Of a DNA stretch of 64,000 bases, positions 54,613 to 64,000 are shown in pieces. The position numbers and the translations under genes were made by a program. Within the stretch, counting starts at the first letter, position 1; every line of letters begins with the position of its first letter. This DNA is from Altererythrobacter xiamenensis (GTDB taxonomy: Bacteria; Pseudomonadota; Alphaproteobacteria; Sphingomonadales; Sphingomonadaceae), in NCBI RefSeq assembly GCF_900177715.1, contig NZ_FXWG01000003.1:1-64000 (forward strand), written 5' to 3'. The notes below the pieces were generated by a model. It was not told the DNA's origin, searched no databases, and was given only the letters and a program-made list of their open reading frames with translations.

Positions 54613-56350
54613 CTCTACCTCTCATTGCGCTTCTGATATCTGCCACCTGGTTGCGGATCGTCTCGGGCGATCCGTCCATCACGACCCTGCCGTTGGCCAT
54701 CATGATGATCCTGTCGGCGAGACGCAGGAGGGAAGGGCGGTGCGTGACGATCACGAGGGTGCGGCCCTCGAACTCTTCGCGAAGGTTATTCATCAGGCGC
54801 CGCTCGGTATCGGCATCGACCGAGGAGGTCGGCTCATCCATGATGATGATCGGGGGGCGTCCGACCAGCGAGCGCGCCATGGCGATCGATTGCCGCTGCC
54901 CGCCGGAAAGGCTCTCGCCGCGATCGGCGAGTTCGAGATCGTAGCCACTTGGAAAACGCGAGATGAAGTCATGCGCCAGGCTGACCTTGCAGGCGCGCAC
55001 CATCTCCTCTTCCTCGACCTCCTTGCGGCCAAGCAGGATATTCTCGCGGATCGAGCCGGTCAGCAGGACATTGTCCTGCAAGAGCGCGCCCATTTTCGAG
55101 CGCAGTTCGGTCGGCGAAAGCTGGCGGACGTCGGTTCCGTCGACGAGGACGAGACCGCTGCTGGGCGGATAAAGCCCGATCATGAGCCGAGCGATGGTCG
55201 ACTTGCCCGAACCGATCGGACCGATCAGCGCGACATGCTCGCCCTTCTCGATGCGGAAATTGACATTGCTGAGAGCAAGTTCCGGCGCGCCGGGATAGCG
55301 GAAGTCGACATTGCGAAACTCGATGGCTCCGTCGAGCTGCCTGACGCCCATGCCGGTGCCGCTCGGGCCCTCGACAGGCTGCTCCATGAAGCTGTTGATC
55401 TGACGATAGGCGGTGCGCGCTGCGTTAAGGCGCGTCAGCAGATGTGCGATCGTACCAAGCGGGGCAACGACGCGCCCGGCCAGGATGGAGCAGGCGATTA
55501 GTCCGCCGAGCGTCAGCGACTGGTTGGCGATCGCGAAGACCCCGAAAATGACCACGCCGGTGTAGGCCATCGTCTGCGCTGTTCCCGCAATGGTAATCGA
55601 TACGTTGGAAACGATACGCTGGCGCAGCGAAGCGCCGGCATGACCGGTTACGGCACTGTCCCAGCGCGAGCTCAGGACCGAACCGGCATTGGCGGATTTC
55701 ACCGTCTCGAGGCTGCCGATCGTCTCGACCAGCACCGATTGCTTGCCCAGCGCGCCGCCCAGTGTCTCGCTCGACAGCTTGCGCATCAGGGGCTGGGTCG
55801 CCAGCGCCACGAGTATCACGAGCGGGATCATCGCCATCGGGACGAAAACCAGCCATCCGCCGATCAGGGCGATGACAGCGAGCGTGATGAGAGTGAACGG
55901 CAGGTCTACCAGCGCGGTAATCGTGGCCGAGGCGAAGAAGTCGCGCAGCGTGTCGATCTCTCGCACCAGGCCCGAAAGACCACCTGTCGAATGTCTGCCC
56001 TGATCGAGCCGCATCGTCAGGATATGATCGAAGATCGACCGCCCGATATCGCGGTCGATCCGCGCTCCGGCCACATCGACGAAATAGGCACGCAACAACT
56101 TCAGCCCGAAGTCGAAGATCAGGACGAGAACCAGGCCAATGGTCAGCGCGATCAGCGAATCCGTCGCATTGCTGGGCACGACCCGGTCATAGACGGTCAT
56201 GGTGAAGAGCGCCGTGACCAGAGCGAAGATATTGATCAGCGCCGCAGCCAGCCCGACCTTGAGATAGAGCGGACGGTTCCTTCGCAAAGGTGTTGCCAAC
56301 CAGTCGGCGAGCCACCCTTTCTGTTCCTCGATCTTCGTTCCTGCCGGCAC
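54596..56350 (-). CDS. Type I secretion ABC transporter (permease/ATPase)
   Basis: A 584-residue exporter. The membrane domain (about 30-310) is followed by an ATPase domain with Walker A ALIGPIGSGKSTIARLM at about residue 378, signature ESLSGGQRQSIAMAR and Walker B PIIIMDEPTSSVDAD. It has no intact N-terminal C39 peptidase domain, so substrates are not cleaved at the start; the signal should lie at their C-terminus. GTG 56350 is chosen because GGGGG lies 9 nt upstream; the TTG three codons earlier has no room for a ribosome site. It resembles LapB-type adhesin exporters. Confidence 0.94.
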   Translation of the reverse strand: MPAGTKIEEQKGWLADWLATPLRRNRPLYLKVGLAAALINIFALVTALFTMTVYDRVVPSNATDSLIALTIGLVLVLIFDFGLKLLRAYFVDVAGARIDRDIGRSIFDHILTMRLDQGRHSTGGLSGLVREIDTLRDFFASATITALVDLPFTLITLAVIALIGGWLVFVPMAMIPLVILVALATQPLMRKLSSETLGGALGKQSVLVETIGSLETVKSANAGSVLSSRWDSAVTGHAGASLRQRIVSNVSITIAGTAQTMAYTGVVIFGVFAIANQSLTLGGLIACSILAGRVVAPLGTIAHLLTRLNAARTAYRQINSFMEQPVEGPSGTGMGVRQLDGAIEFRNVDFRYPGAPELALSNVNFRIEKGEHVALIGPIGSGKSTIARLMIGLYPPSSGLVLVDGTDVRQLSPTELRSKMGALLQDNVLLTGSIRENILLGRKEVEEEEMVRACKVSLAHDFISRFPSGYDLELADRGESLSGGQRQSIAMARSLVGRPPIIIMDEPTSSVDADTERRLMNNLREEFEGRTLVIVTHRPSLLRLADRIIMMANGRVVMDGSPETIRNQVADIRSAMRGRDGQAA

Positions 56351-56442
56351 TATTTCCAACCCCCTCGGAATTTCGCCTGTTTGCTTATTTTCTCAGGACT
56401 TCTGCAGGGAACCTGCATTGCATCTCTATTCTGTTCACGCGG

Positions 56443-56470
56443 ACGGGGCCGCCTCGAAAGGCCGCCCCGT
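56443..56470 (-). terminator. Hairpin between the secreted protein and exporter genes
   Basis: Inverted repeat ACGGGGC-C-GCC / GGC-C-GCCCCGT with loop TCGAAA, one mismatch. It probably reduces readthrough from the abundant substrate gene into the exporter genes. Confidence 0.55.
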
Positions 56471-56530
56471 TCTTTGCAAAAATCGTTTTCTTTTCAGACA
56501 GCTTTCTCATGTCCTCCTATCGTCACCGGG

Positions 56531-59500
56531 TCAGACCGCGGCGTTGATCTGTGCCAGCATCATGTCGTCATAGATCACTGAATCGGCGATGCTTGGCTGG
56601 ATCAGCGCGCTCTCTTCGGCGGCGATGTTCTCTTCCACCTTCAGATAGTTCTGCACGAAAGAACTCGAGTAATCGTCGCCATCCATCAGGATCTGGACCA
56701 TTTCTCCCTCGACCATGGCCTCACCGCTTTCATTGAATGCGCTGAGCTCGTTGTGGGCGTCTGAGCCGTAGTCGTTCCAGGCGTCCTTCTGGTCCTTCTT
56801 GCTGCCGCTTACTGTTGTGACGAACTGTATCGCGGCCATGTAGGAATCCGCGATATCCGGATCGATCGCATAATCTCCGCCCGGATCATCGCCGATCGCA
56901 TCATTATTGATCGAATTGAGGAAGGCTGCACCGAGATCGCGCTCGAGTATTTCGACAAAGTCGCGCCCGCCGCCTTTCTCGCCGCCGCTCACCCATTCGT
57001 GCAATTCTTCCGGGGTGAGGAAAATGTCTCCCTCTTCGTCCGGAGTGCCGCTCTCATTGGGATCCCAGATCGCAAAGTGATCATTGTCGCTGACATTGTC
57101 GGCGTTGCCGTCGTTAGATTCGAGATCGACGCCATAGAGCTCGAGAAGGTCCGTTTCGCTCCAGCCTTCTTCCTCATAGTCCTTGTCGCCATTAGGGCTA
57201 CCATCGCCGTTGGAATCGCCCTGGTTGTCGAGGATTCCGTCGTAGAATGAACTGCCCAGTTGCGATTGCCAGAAGCCCGGCGTGCGGTTTGCCCCTGCCA
57301 TCATGTGATTGCCGAAGTTGCCGTCGACAGCTTCACCGATCGGTGCGGCGTAATCAGCTCCACTCGTTAGGGTGAAGGTATAGCCACCGTCATAGGTCTG
57401 CGTGAAACCGTCCTGTTGCAGTTCGTAGACGTGGATCGTTATGCCGACGAGCGCGCCACCATAACTGTCTGGGCCCAGATTTTCGAAAGAATATGATCCG
57501 TCGGCAGCGGTTGTCGTCGATGCGATGAAGCCGTTGTCCGGATTGGCGTCATCGTCGAGGACGATGGTCCATCCTTCCAGGCCTGCCGTAACAGGTTCGT
57601 CCCATGTACCGTCGGCATCGAGATCCGCCCATTTGTACCCCGAGATTTCGAACAGCTCGAAGTTGTAGAAGTCCTGTCCGGTGATATCGAAGCCGGAGGT
57701 GCCGGTACCGGTGACTGCGATCTGGACAGGGGTGGTGTTGACCCATCCCTCGCGGGTCTCCTCGACCAGCCAGTAGGTGCCGAGCGCAAGCCCGTCGAAG
57801 CTGTAGTCGCCGTTCTCGTCCGTGGTGGTCTGGTCGATCAGCGTGCCGCCATTGTCGGGATCGCCGTCGTAGAGGGAGATGGTCCACTCCGGGATACCGC
57901 TGTCGCCATCGGCAGGATCGCCGTCGCCGTCGGCATCCTCGAACTTGGTGCCTGCGATCGAGCCGTACTCGACATTGCCGAAGTCGAGCCCCGTGACATC
58001 CTCGCCCGAGGTGGTGGAGATCACCAGCCCGCCATTGCCGACGGTCTGGTAGTAGGTCGCATCGAGGCCGCCCTGGGTAAGATCCTCGTAGACCGACTTG
58101 CCGATGTCGTCGGGACCAAGCCCGGTGAACGACCAGTTGCCGTTCTCGTCGGTGACGGTGGTCCGGTCGCCTTCGGACAGATCGCCGCTGTCATCGTCGT
58201 CGATGAAGATGGTGACGCCTGCGAGCGTCGTGGTCTCGGTGCCCGAGATCGTCCCGTCGCCATTGCTGTCGATGTACTTGGTGCCCGATATGTCGAACAG
58301 CTCGAAGTTGTAGAAGTCCTGTCCGGTGATATCGAAGCCGGAGGTGCCGGTACCGGTGACTGCGATCTGGACAGGGGTGGTGTTGACCCATCCTTCGCGG
58401 GTCTCCTCGACCAGCCAGTAGGTGCCGAGCGCAAGCCCGTCGAAGCTGTAGTCGCCGTTCTCGTCCGTGGTGGTCTGGTCGATCAGCGTGCCGCCATTGT
58501 CGGGATCGCCGTCGTAGAGGGAGATGGTCCACTCCGGGATACCGCTGTCGCCATCGGCAGGATCGCCGTCGCCGTCGGCATCCTCGAACTTGGTGCCTGC
58601 GATCGAGCCGTACTCGACATTGCCGAAGTCGAGCCCCGTGACATCCTCGCCCGAGGTGGTGGAGATCACCAGCCCGCCATTGCCGACGGTCTGGTAGTAG
58701 GTCGCATCGAGGCCGCCCTGGGTAAGATCCTCGTAGACCGACTTGCCGATGTCGTCGGGACCAAGCCCGGTGAACGACCAGTTGCCGTTCTCGTCGGTGA
58801 CGGTGGTCCGGTCGCCTTCGGACAGATTGCCGCTGTCATCGTCGTCGATGAAGATGGTGACGCCTGCCAGCGTCGTGGTCTCGGTGCCCGAGATCGTCCC
58901 GTCGCCATTGCTGTCGATGTACTTGGTGCCCGATATGTCGAACAGCTCGAAGTTGCCAAAATTGAACTGAACCGCCTCGCCGAAAACTCCGGAGATTGCT
59001 TCCGGATTATCTTCGAGAGTGTTCTCGCTGAACTGGAAAGTGGTGGTGCGATCGGCTGTCGCGTCACCATCATAGGTGTTCACCCAGTCTTCGCGCGCAC
59101 GTTCGGTCAGGGTGATGGTGTAGGTAGTGTTGTTGGCTGCGCCGAGCGGCACCGGGATGATGTAATAACCTGCGGGGTCGACCTCGCCATCGCCGTCGAC
59201 GTCAATAGTGCCATCGGAAGTCGTGGTCGATCCTGCGACGGTTACGATCGGAGCCTTGGCCCCGTTGCCGTCCTTGTAGGTGATCTCGTAGTCGATGACG
59301 AAACCGCCTTCGCCAGCTTCACCTACATCCCAGACGCCATCCCCGTCGAGGTCGTTCCACTTGTAACCCCACAGGAAATTGTCATCGAGGACCTTGGAAA
59401 CCGACCATTCCTCGAACCCGTCATTGGTCGTGTAAACACCGTAGATCGACGTGGCGTCTTCCGTAACACCGTCGTCTGCTGCGGTTGGATCGTCGATTGC

Positions 59501-60244
59501 GACCAAATTGTCGCTTGCATCGAGCGTATTGGTCGCACCGAACTCGGAATAGAGCGTTACAAGCGTCGTCTCGGGATTGGCTCCTCCGAAATTTGAAACC
59601 GGTACGTAGAAAAACATATCCGACTTGCCGCTGCCGGCCTGGAGCGAATAATTAAGCAGAATGCTGGCATCGCCGGCACCATCCAGATCGTAGACCAGCG
59701 TTGTGTTGTCATCGAATGAAGTACCGGTCTCGTCGACCGGTGCCCCTCCATTCCAGGAAACGCCCGGAACAGGCCCCAGAACGTCCCCATCCGCAACATC
59801 ACTGGTGTAAAGCTGCAACGCGTCGAGCGAAAGCAGAGGGCTGGAATTGAGCTGGTTAATGTCGAGGCGAAATTCGTAATATTGTACACCGTCGATCTCG
59901 ACGATCGGCACCGCACTCAAAAACAGATTGGTGGTGAAACTGGGGCTTGTGTTCTCTTCGTGGTACACCGGCCGGGCATCGGTATTGTAGCCATTTTCGA
60001 ATCCGGGAGTGTCGTCGTTGCCGCCGTCCTGCAACCGGACGAAGGCCTGAATTACACCCGTGCCAGAAGAGGAATCGGGTTGGTCTGTAAAAAACAGCGC
60101 GCCGTTGATCTGGGCCTCGCTGCCCGTCGTGGGATCATCGTCCTTGTTGTTTGTGAGATCGTAATAGACGGTTTCGTCGGCGTCCTGTGCACCGTCTTCA
60201 TCATCGTCCGCGAAAAACGACGACTGGTCCGTAAGGTCTACCAT
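56531..60244 (-). CDS. Large type I secreted protein with SdrD-B/Cna-B repeats
   Basis: A 1237-residue acidic protein without a Sec signal. ATG 60244 is set by GGAGA 6-7 nt upstream. Residues 1-about 320 form a unique N-terminal domain. Several SdrD-B (Cna-B-like) domains follow (from WNDLDGDGVWDVGEAGEGGF onward), including a duplicated 215-residue block at about 435-649 and 650-864 with Ca-binding DSNGDGTISGTE and DADGDGDPADGD motifs. The C-terminus (from about 990) is a non-repeated acidic region (PGFWQSQLGSS...), presumably with the type I signal near its end (LAQINAAV). It is likely an extracellular adhesin or matrix protein and the cargo of the neighbouring exporter. Confidence 0.85.
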   Translation of the reverse strand: MVDLTDQSSFFADDDEDGAQDADETVYYDLTNNKDDDPTTGSEAQINGALFFTDQPDSSSGTGVIQAFVRLQDGGNDDTPGFENGYNTDARPVYHEENTSPSFTTNLFLSAVPIVEIDGVQYYEFRLDINQLNSSPLLSLDALQLYTSDVADGDVLGPVPGVSWNGGAPVDETGTSFDDNTTLVYDLDGAGDASILLNYSLQAGSGKSDMFFYVPVSNFGGANPETTLVTLYSEFGATNTLDASDNLVAIDDPTAADDGVTEDATSIYGVYTTNDGFEEWSVSKVLDDNFLWGYKWNDLDGDGVWDVGEAGEGGFVIDYEITYKDGNGAKAPIVTVAGSTTTSDGTIDVDGDGEVDPAGYYIIPVPLGAANNTTYTITLTERAREDWVNTYDGDATADRTTTFQFSENTLEDNPEAISGVFGEAVQFNFGNFELFDISGTKYIDSNGDGTISGTETTTLAGVTIFIDDDDSGNLSEGDRTTVTDENGNWSFTGLGPDDIGKSVYEDLTQGGLDATYYQTVGNGGLVISTTSGEDVTGLDFGNVEYGSIAGTKFEDADGDGDPADGDSGIPEWTISLYDGDPDNGGTLIDQTTTDENGDYSFDGLALGTYWLVEETREGWVNTTPVQIAVTGTGTSGFDITGQDFYNFELFDISGTKYIDSNGDGTISGTETTTLAGVTIFIDDDDSGDLSEGDRTTVTDENGNWSFTGLGPDDIGKSVYEDLTQGGLDATYYQTVGNGGLVISTTSGEDVTGLDFGNVEYGSIAGTKFEDADGDGDPADGDSGIPEWTISLYDGDPDNGGTLIDQTTTDENGDYSFDGLALGTYWLVEETREGWVNTTPVQIAVTGTGTSGFDITGQDFYNFELFEISGYKWADLDADGTWDEPVTAGLEGWTIVLDDDANPDNGFIASTTTAADGSYSFENLGPDSYGGALVGITIHVYELQQDGFTQTYDGGYTFTLTSGADYAAPIGEAVDGNFGNHMMAGANRTPGFWQSQLGSSFYDGILDNQGDSNGDGSPNGDKDYEEEGWSETDLLELYGVDLESNDGNADNVSDNDHFAIWDPNESGTPDEEGDIFLTPEELHEWVSGGEKGGGRDFVEILERDLGAAFLNSINNDAIGDDPGGDYAIDPDIADSYMAAIQFVTTVSGSKKDQKDAWNDYGSDAHNELSAFNESGEAMVEGEMVQILMDGDDYSSSFVQNYLKVEENIAAEESALIQPSIADSVIYDDMMLAQINAAV
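57651..58940 (-). repeat. Near-perfect 645-bp tandem duplication
   Basis: Two contiguous in-frame units (57651-58295 and 58296-58940) encode the 215-residue SdrD-B double domain. By eye only about three base differences were found (for example C/T at 57739 against 58384, and GATCGCC against GATTGCC), giving one amino-acid change (GDLS against GNLS). Confidence 0.9.
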
Positions 60245-60969
60245 TGCAGTCTCCAACACACTTGGCAGCAGCGATAGCTGCCTTCCCAGATCGTATTGCT
60301 GACCCATCCGGAGCTTTGGTCGCTCCGTTATTGTGTGAGTTCGACCGAATGGGCCATGCGATCGCATTGAGATCTGCATGGCTCTGCCTGGACTGCGGTA
60401 ATCCGCTTAGGTCCGGTTATTCGATCGTGCGGCCCGACCGAGCAGCACCGCTGATTGACGCAGTCGCCACGCGACACGGCAGATAAGCGGTTTTGATGTG
60501 CGGGGGATTGGTACGACCAAGCCGAGGCGAGTCAATAGTGGGGCAATGGACTGAAAAGTTTGATCAATTTGTAACACATGCAAAAGGCGAAAGAACGAAA
60601 ATCGCTTTACCAAGTGGCTCAAAAACAGAGAAAAACCGTCAGATCTGTCGACTAAACGGCAAGCATGGACGCAGTCCCGTTTATCTCATGGATTCATTTC
60701 GTTAAGGCGGGACAGCGACAGTGCGCATGTACGCGGGCCTACGGCGATCTCGTCTTCCGCTACCCCTAAATAAACTGCTCTGCGAGCCTGACAATGAGGC
60801 ATCCGCCGGACAATTCGGGCTTTTCCCAATCCATCGGCAGCCCGAGTCGCGATGCAAGGTTTCAGGTTTTCAATCGCTTGACGACTCGTCTGAAGACGCT
60901 TTCCACAACGGCGAAACTACAAACCGCAGGTTTGCCGTGTTACCGATACTCTCGCGAGCCCGATCACCG
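60245..60969. other. Long intergenic region upstream of the secreted protein gene
   Basis: This 725-bp gap lies upstream of the secreted protein and downstream of the dehydrogenase, both on the minus strand. No short gene with a ribosome site, no riboswitch or tRNA-like fold and no strong terminator was recognised. The promoter and a long leader of the secreted protein should lie here. Confidence 0.6.
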
Positions 60970-62418
60970 TCAACCCGATGCCGCCACGGTGACGAATTTG
61001 GTGTCCGTATAGCCGAGATAGCCCTCGACGCCGCCCTCGGAGCCGAAGCCGCTATCGCCAATCCCGCCGAAGGGGGTTTCCGGCGAAGCGACGAGCAGGT
61101 GGTTGATCGCCACCATCCCGGCGCGCAGCGCTGACCCGAGGTAGTAGCTTTCATCCTGGCTGCCGGTGAAAGCATAGGCGGCCAGGCCGTAGCGCAGCGA
61201 ATTGGCCGTAGCGACAGCTTCCTCCAGCTCGTCGAAGGGCACGATCCCTGCGATGGGACCGAACGGCTCCTCGTTCATCAGGCGAGAGTCCGCTGCGGGC
61301 GCAGCCACCACGGTCGGTTCAAAGAAGAAACCTCTACCGCCAATCGCCTTGCCGCCGGTCAGAACCTCGCCGCGATTGCCGCCGAGGTCCTCGACCATGT
61401 ATTCCATTGCCGGGATGCGGCGACCGTGGGCGAGGGGGCCCATCTCGACGGTCTCGTCCGCACCCGCATCGCCGACCTTCACCTTGCTGGCGCGGTCGGC
61501 AAACTCGGCGACGAACTTGTCGTAGATGCTGCGCGCCACGAGAAAGCGCGTCGGAGACACGCAAACCTGCCCGGCATTGCGGAACTTGACGGTTGCACAG
61601 GCCGCGACCGCGCTCTCAAAGTTGGCATTCTCAGACACGATGACCGGCGCATGACCGCCGAGCTCAGGAGTGAAGCGCTTCATGCCCTGCGCAGCCAAGG
61701 CGCCGAGATGTTTGCCGACCGCGGTAGAGCCGGTGAAGGATACCTTGCGGGTTACGTCTGAAGCGATCAGGTGCTCGGACACGGGGCCGGGGTCACCATA
61801 GACGAGGTTGATCACCCCATCGGGGACGCCTGCATCGACGAAGGCTTCGACCAGCAACTGCGCGGATGCTGGCGTATCCTCGGCAGGCTTGAGGATGACA
61901 GAGCAACCGGCTGCCAGCGCGCCGCCCAGCTTGCGGCACGGTAGGTTCACCGGGAAGTTCCAGGGGGTCAACAGGATCGAGGGCCCCACGGGCACATGGC
62001 GTACCTGCTGCGAGAGAATATTGGCGCTGCGCGAGGGCACGAGCCGTCCCCCGGCGCGCTTGGCTTCCTCGGCCTGGAAGTCGATCACGTCGGCCGCGCC
62101 CATAACCTCGGGCTTCGACTGGCTCATCGGCTTGCCCATTTCGGCCGTCACGACGCGAGCGATGGTTTCAGCGCGTTCGCGGATGAGATCGGTCGCACGG
62201 CGCAATACCTTGTAGCGCTCAATGGCGGGTGTGGCGCTCCACTTGGCAAAACCTGCGTCGGCTGCGGCGAGGGCCGCATCGAGCTGCTCGGTCGAAGCCT
62301 TGGGCATCTGGCCCAGAATCTCTTCATTGGCGGGGTTGATCACCGGCATGGAGCCCTCCGCGCCATCGGCGATCCATTCGCCATTGATGAGCATCTTGAG
62401 CTGGGGGTAGCTTGCCAT
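60970..62418 (-). CDS. NAD-dependent succinate-semialdehyde dehydrogenase family protein
   Basis: A 482-residue aldehyde dehydrogenase. It has LLTPWNFPVNLPCRKLGGAL for cofactor binding, FTGSTAVGKHLG, the general base in TPELGGHAPV and the catalytic Cys in RNAGQVCVSPTRF. ATG 62418 is chosen for GGAGAA 6 nt upstream and because it gives the family N-terminus (LINGEWIADGAE). It lies back to back with alanine dehydrogenase. It is more GabD-like than the shorter paralogue near the left end and likely serves amino-acid catabolism. Confidence 0.9.
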   Translation of the reverse strand: MASYPQLKMLINGEWIADGAEGSMPVINPANEEILGQMPKASTEQLDAALAAADAGFAKWSATPAIERYKVLRRATDLIRERAETIARVVTAEMGKPMSQSKPEVMGAADVIDFQAEEAKRAGGRLVPSRSANILSQQVRHVPVGPSILLTPWNFPVNLPCRKLGGALAAGCSVILKPAEDTPASAQLLVEAFVDAGVPDGVINLVYGDPGPVSEHLIASDVTRKVSFTGSTAVGKHLGALAAQGMKRFTPELGGHAPVIVSENANFESAVAACATVKFRNAGQVCVSPTRFLVARSIYDKFVAEFADRASKVKVGDAGADETVEMGPLAHGRRIPAMEYMVEDLGGNRGEVLTGGKAIGGRGFFFEPTVVAAPAADSRLMNEEPFGPIAGIVPFDELEEAVATANSLRYGLAAYAFTGSQDESYYLGSALRAGMVAINHLLVASPETPFGGIGDSGFGSEGGVEGYLGYTDTKFVTVAASG

Positions 62419-62572
62419 GTGGTTCTCCGTGGCACTTTCCGGTGCGATTGGGGTTAGAACTATAGAGACGTCGCAGTGCCGAACCGGCTGATACGATGCA
62501 AGTGAATAGTTACCGTTGTAACTTGTTGCCCGATGACTTAGGGGCGCGGCGATATCCCCCAGGAGAATACAC

Positions 62573-63655
62573 ATGCTTGTCGGCGTTCCGAAAGAGATCA
62601 AGAACCACGAATACCGGGTCGGCCTGACGCCTGAGGCGGTTCGCGAATATTGTGCTGCCGGACACCAGGTCATTGTCGAGACAAATGCTGGCCAGGGGAT
62701 CAGCAAGACTGACGATGACTACCGCGCTGGCGGCGCCACGATCGTTGACAGCGCCGAGGAAGTTTTCGCTCGCGCCGACATGATCGTGAAGGTCAAGGAA
62801 CCGCAGCCGAACGAGTGGGTGCAACTGCGCGAAGGCCAGATTCTTTTTACCTATCTCCACCTTGCGCCCGATCCCGACCAGGCGAAGGGTCTGATGGACG
62901 CAGGCGTTTCTGCGGTTGCTTATGAAACGGTCACGGGGCCGGGCGGCGGATTGCCCTTGCTCGCTCCGATGAGCGAAGTCGCAGGACGTCTTTCGATCGA
63001 GGCAGGCGCGATGGCCCTGCGCGCCCACAACGGCGGGCGCGGCACCTTGATGGGCGGCGTTCCCGGCGTGCTCCCCGCGAAGGTCGTGGTGCTCGGCGGC
63101 GGCGTGGTCGGAACGCAGGCCGCGCGCATGGCCGTGGGGCTGGGCGCCAGCGTCGAGATCTTCGACAAGTCGCTGCCGCGCCTGCGTCAGCTCGACGAGA
63201 TGTTCCAGGGCCGCGCTGTCACACGCTACTCGACCGCTGGCACGATCGAGCAGGCACTGTCCGGAGCCGATGTCGTAATTGGCGCCGTGCTGATCCCGGG
63301 CGCGAGTGCGCCGCACCTCGTCCCGCGCGAAGATCTCAAGTTGATGAAGAACCGCGCGGTGCTCGTCGATGTCGCGATCGACCAGGGGGGCTGTTTCGAA
63401 ACGTCCAAGCCGACCACGCATGAGGACCCGACTTACGAGGTCGATGGCATCATCCACTATTGCGTCGCCAATATGCCCGGAGCGGTCCCGCTCACCTCCA
63501 GCTATGCGCTCAACAATGCGACACTGCCCTATGGCCTCGCACTGGCCGAGCGGGGGATTGCGGCCTGCGAGGAAGACCCGCATCTGCTGCCGGGTCTCAA
63601 TGTCCATCAAGGCAAGATCGTCAATGCGGCGGTCGCGGAGAGCCTGGGTTTCTGA
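62573..63655 (+). CDS. ald: Alanine dehydrogenase
   Basis: A 360-residue enzyme, NAD-dependent, converting L-alanine to pyruvate and ammonia. The N-terminus [20 protein letters not shown] is diagnostic. The substrate Lys is in [11 protein letters not shown], the active His is in TYLHLAP and the NAD Rossmann motif is [19 protein letters not shown]. It diverges from the semialdehyde dehydrogenase with 154 bp between; control by an Lrp-type regulator is common in the family, but no site was identified. Confidence 0.97.
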   Translation: MLVGVPKEIKNHEYRVGLTPEAVREYCAAGHQVIVETNAGQGISKTDDDYRAGGATIVDSAEEVFARADMIVKVKEPQPNEWVQLREGQILFTYLHLAPDPDQAKGLMDAGVSAVAYETVTGPGGGLPLLAPMSEVAGRLSIEAGAMALRAHNGGRGTLMGGVPGVLPAKVVVLGGGVVGTQAARMAVGLGASVEIFDKSLPRLRQLDEMFQGRAVTRYSTAGTIEQALSGADVVIGAVLIPGASAPHLVPREDLKLMKNRAVLVDVAIDQGGCFETSKPTTHEDPTYEVDGIIHYCVANMPGAVPLTSSYALNNATLPYGLALAERGIAACEEDPHLLPGLNVHQGKIVNAAVAESLGF

Positions 63656-63725
63656 TTCTGACCGGATTCGCCCCTCGACTAGGGCAGGGGCGATAGCTAT
63701 CGGGTTGGGCAAGGAGAATTGCCCA

Positions 63726-64000
63726 ATGAAAACACGTGCCGCCGTAGCATTCGAAGCCAAACAGCCGCTCGAGATTGTCGAACTCGATCTGGAGGGGCCG
63801 AAAGCGGGCGAGGTGCTGGTCGAGATCATGGCGACCGGCATCTGTCACACCGATGCCTATACGCTCGACGGTCTCGACAGCGAGGGTATCTTCCCCTCGG
63901 TCCTGGGGCATGAAGGCTGCGGCGTGGTCCGCGAAGTGGGTGCAGGCGTGACCTCTGTCGTGCCGGGCGATCATGTCATTCCGCTCTACACGCCGGAATG
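63726..64000 (+). CDS. frmA: S-(hydroxymethyl)glutathione / class III alcohol dehydrogenase, 5-prime part
   Basis: The first 91 codons of a zinc alcohol dehydrogenase; the gene runs off the right edge. [20 protein letters not shown], then [14 protein letters not shown] (catalytic zinc Cys) and [19 protein letters not shown] (zinc His) match class III enzymes, which oxidise the formaldehyde-glutathione adduct. AGGAG lies 8 nt before the ATG. Confidence 0.92.
   Translation, partial: MKTRAAVAFEAKQPLEIVELDLEGPKAGEVLVEIMATGICHTDAYTLDGLDSEGIFPSVLGHEGCGVVREVGAGVTSVVPGDHVIPLYTPE

Noticed and set aside
57651..58940. Possible insertion sequence or assembly duplicate
   Set aside because: The duplication is in frame inside one domain-repeat gene and has no terminal repeats or transposase; assembly error is unlikely because the copies differ at a few bases, though more collapsed copies remain possible.
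60721..61134. 137-codon frame at the edge of the long gap
   Set aside because: It runs antisense into the dehydrogenase, has no ribosome site and no recognisable motif.

Overview
The window looks like chromosome from a marine, aerobic alphaproteobacterium of the Sphingomonadales, most likely the Erythrobacteraceae. That placement is inference. It rests on the GC-rich coding sequence, three large TonB-dependent receptors, a TPR-sulfotransferase, a tryptophan-halogenase-like gene inside a beta-glucan locus, and the cyanide-insensitive type of bd oxidase. No tRNA, rRNA, CRISPR array, insertion sequence or phage gene was seen. About forty genes are called, and gaps between them are mostly short.

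Bases 1-8200 read as a phosphate-starvation block. They hold an atypical OmpR-type regulator, a TonB receptor with a partner lipoprotein, a small TPR protein, and a glycosyltransferase/metallophosphoesterase pair matching the Agt/PlcP membrane-lipid remodelling operon. Sites resembling PhoB boxes (7-bp repeats phased by 11 bp) precede three of these units; the one before plcP has three phased repeats. Bases 8200-15000 carry Ku-LigD end joining, a succinate-semialdehyde dehydrogenase and a BCCT transporter. Bases 15300-22000 carry a TonB receptor with a TPR-sulfotransferase, purU and an aldo/keto reductase.

Bases 21985-30935 form a sulfide/persulfide locus: an ArsR regulator and peroxiredoxin face a persulfide dioxygenase, two YeeE-type half transporters, a DUF442-type phosphatase/sulfurtransferase, sulfide:quinone oxidoreductase, a SulP transporter and a bd-type quinol oxidase with its DUF2474 small subunit. 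Sulfide electrons would enter the quinone pool and leave through an oxidase expected to tolerate sulfide. A promoter overlapping an inverted repeat separates the two arms.

Bases 31000-38240 are the most unusual part. A TIR-TM-TPR protein converges with a caspase-like CHAT-TM-OmpA protein. The CHAT gene is preceded, 35 bp upstream on the same strand, by a 68-residue protein made almost entirely of six MRGNDGDR nonapeptide repeats. A trimeric autotransporter adhesin lies upstream. Both TIR and CHAT proteins place an effector domain in the cytoplasm and a binding domain in the periplasm, which suggests an envelope-sensing suicide or defence module. This is a hypothesis from architecture only.

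Bases 38500-50730 are a beta-1,3-glucan (laminarin-type) utilisation locus: halogenase-like protein, TonB receptor, GH16 lipoprotein, LacI regulator, MFS transporter, GH3 lipoprotein and a FucP/GluP-type sugar transporter. Three copies of a LacI-type palindrome lie before the receptor and before GH3. Bases 50790-53290 hold a divergent pair, a K+ channel-like protein and a SLOG-like/multi-TM protein. Bases 53300-60244 are a type I secretion operon (HlyD adaptor, ABC exporter) with a large SdrD-B-domain secreted protein that contains a near-perfect 645-bp tandem duplication. The end carries a second succinate-semialdehyde dehydrogenase, alanine dehydrogenase and the start of a class III alcohol dehydrogenase.
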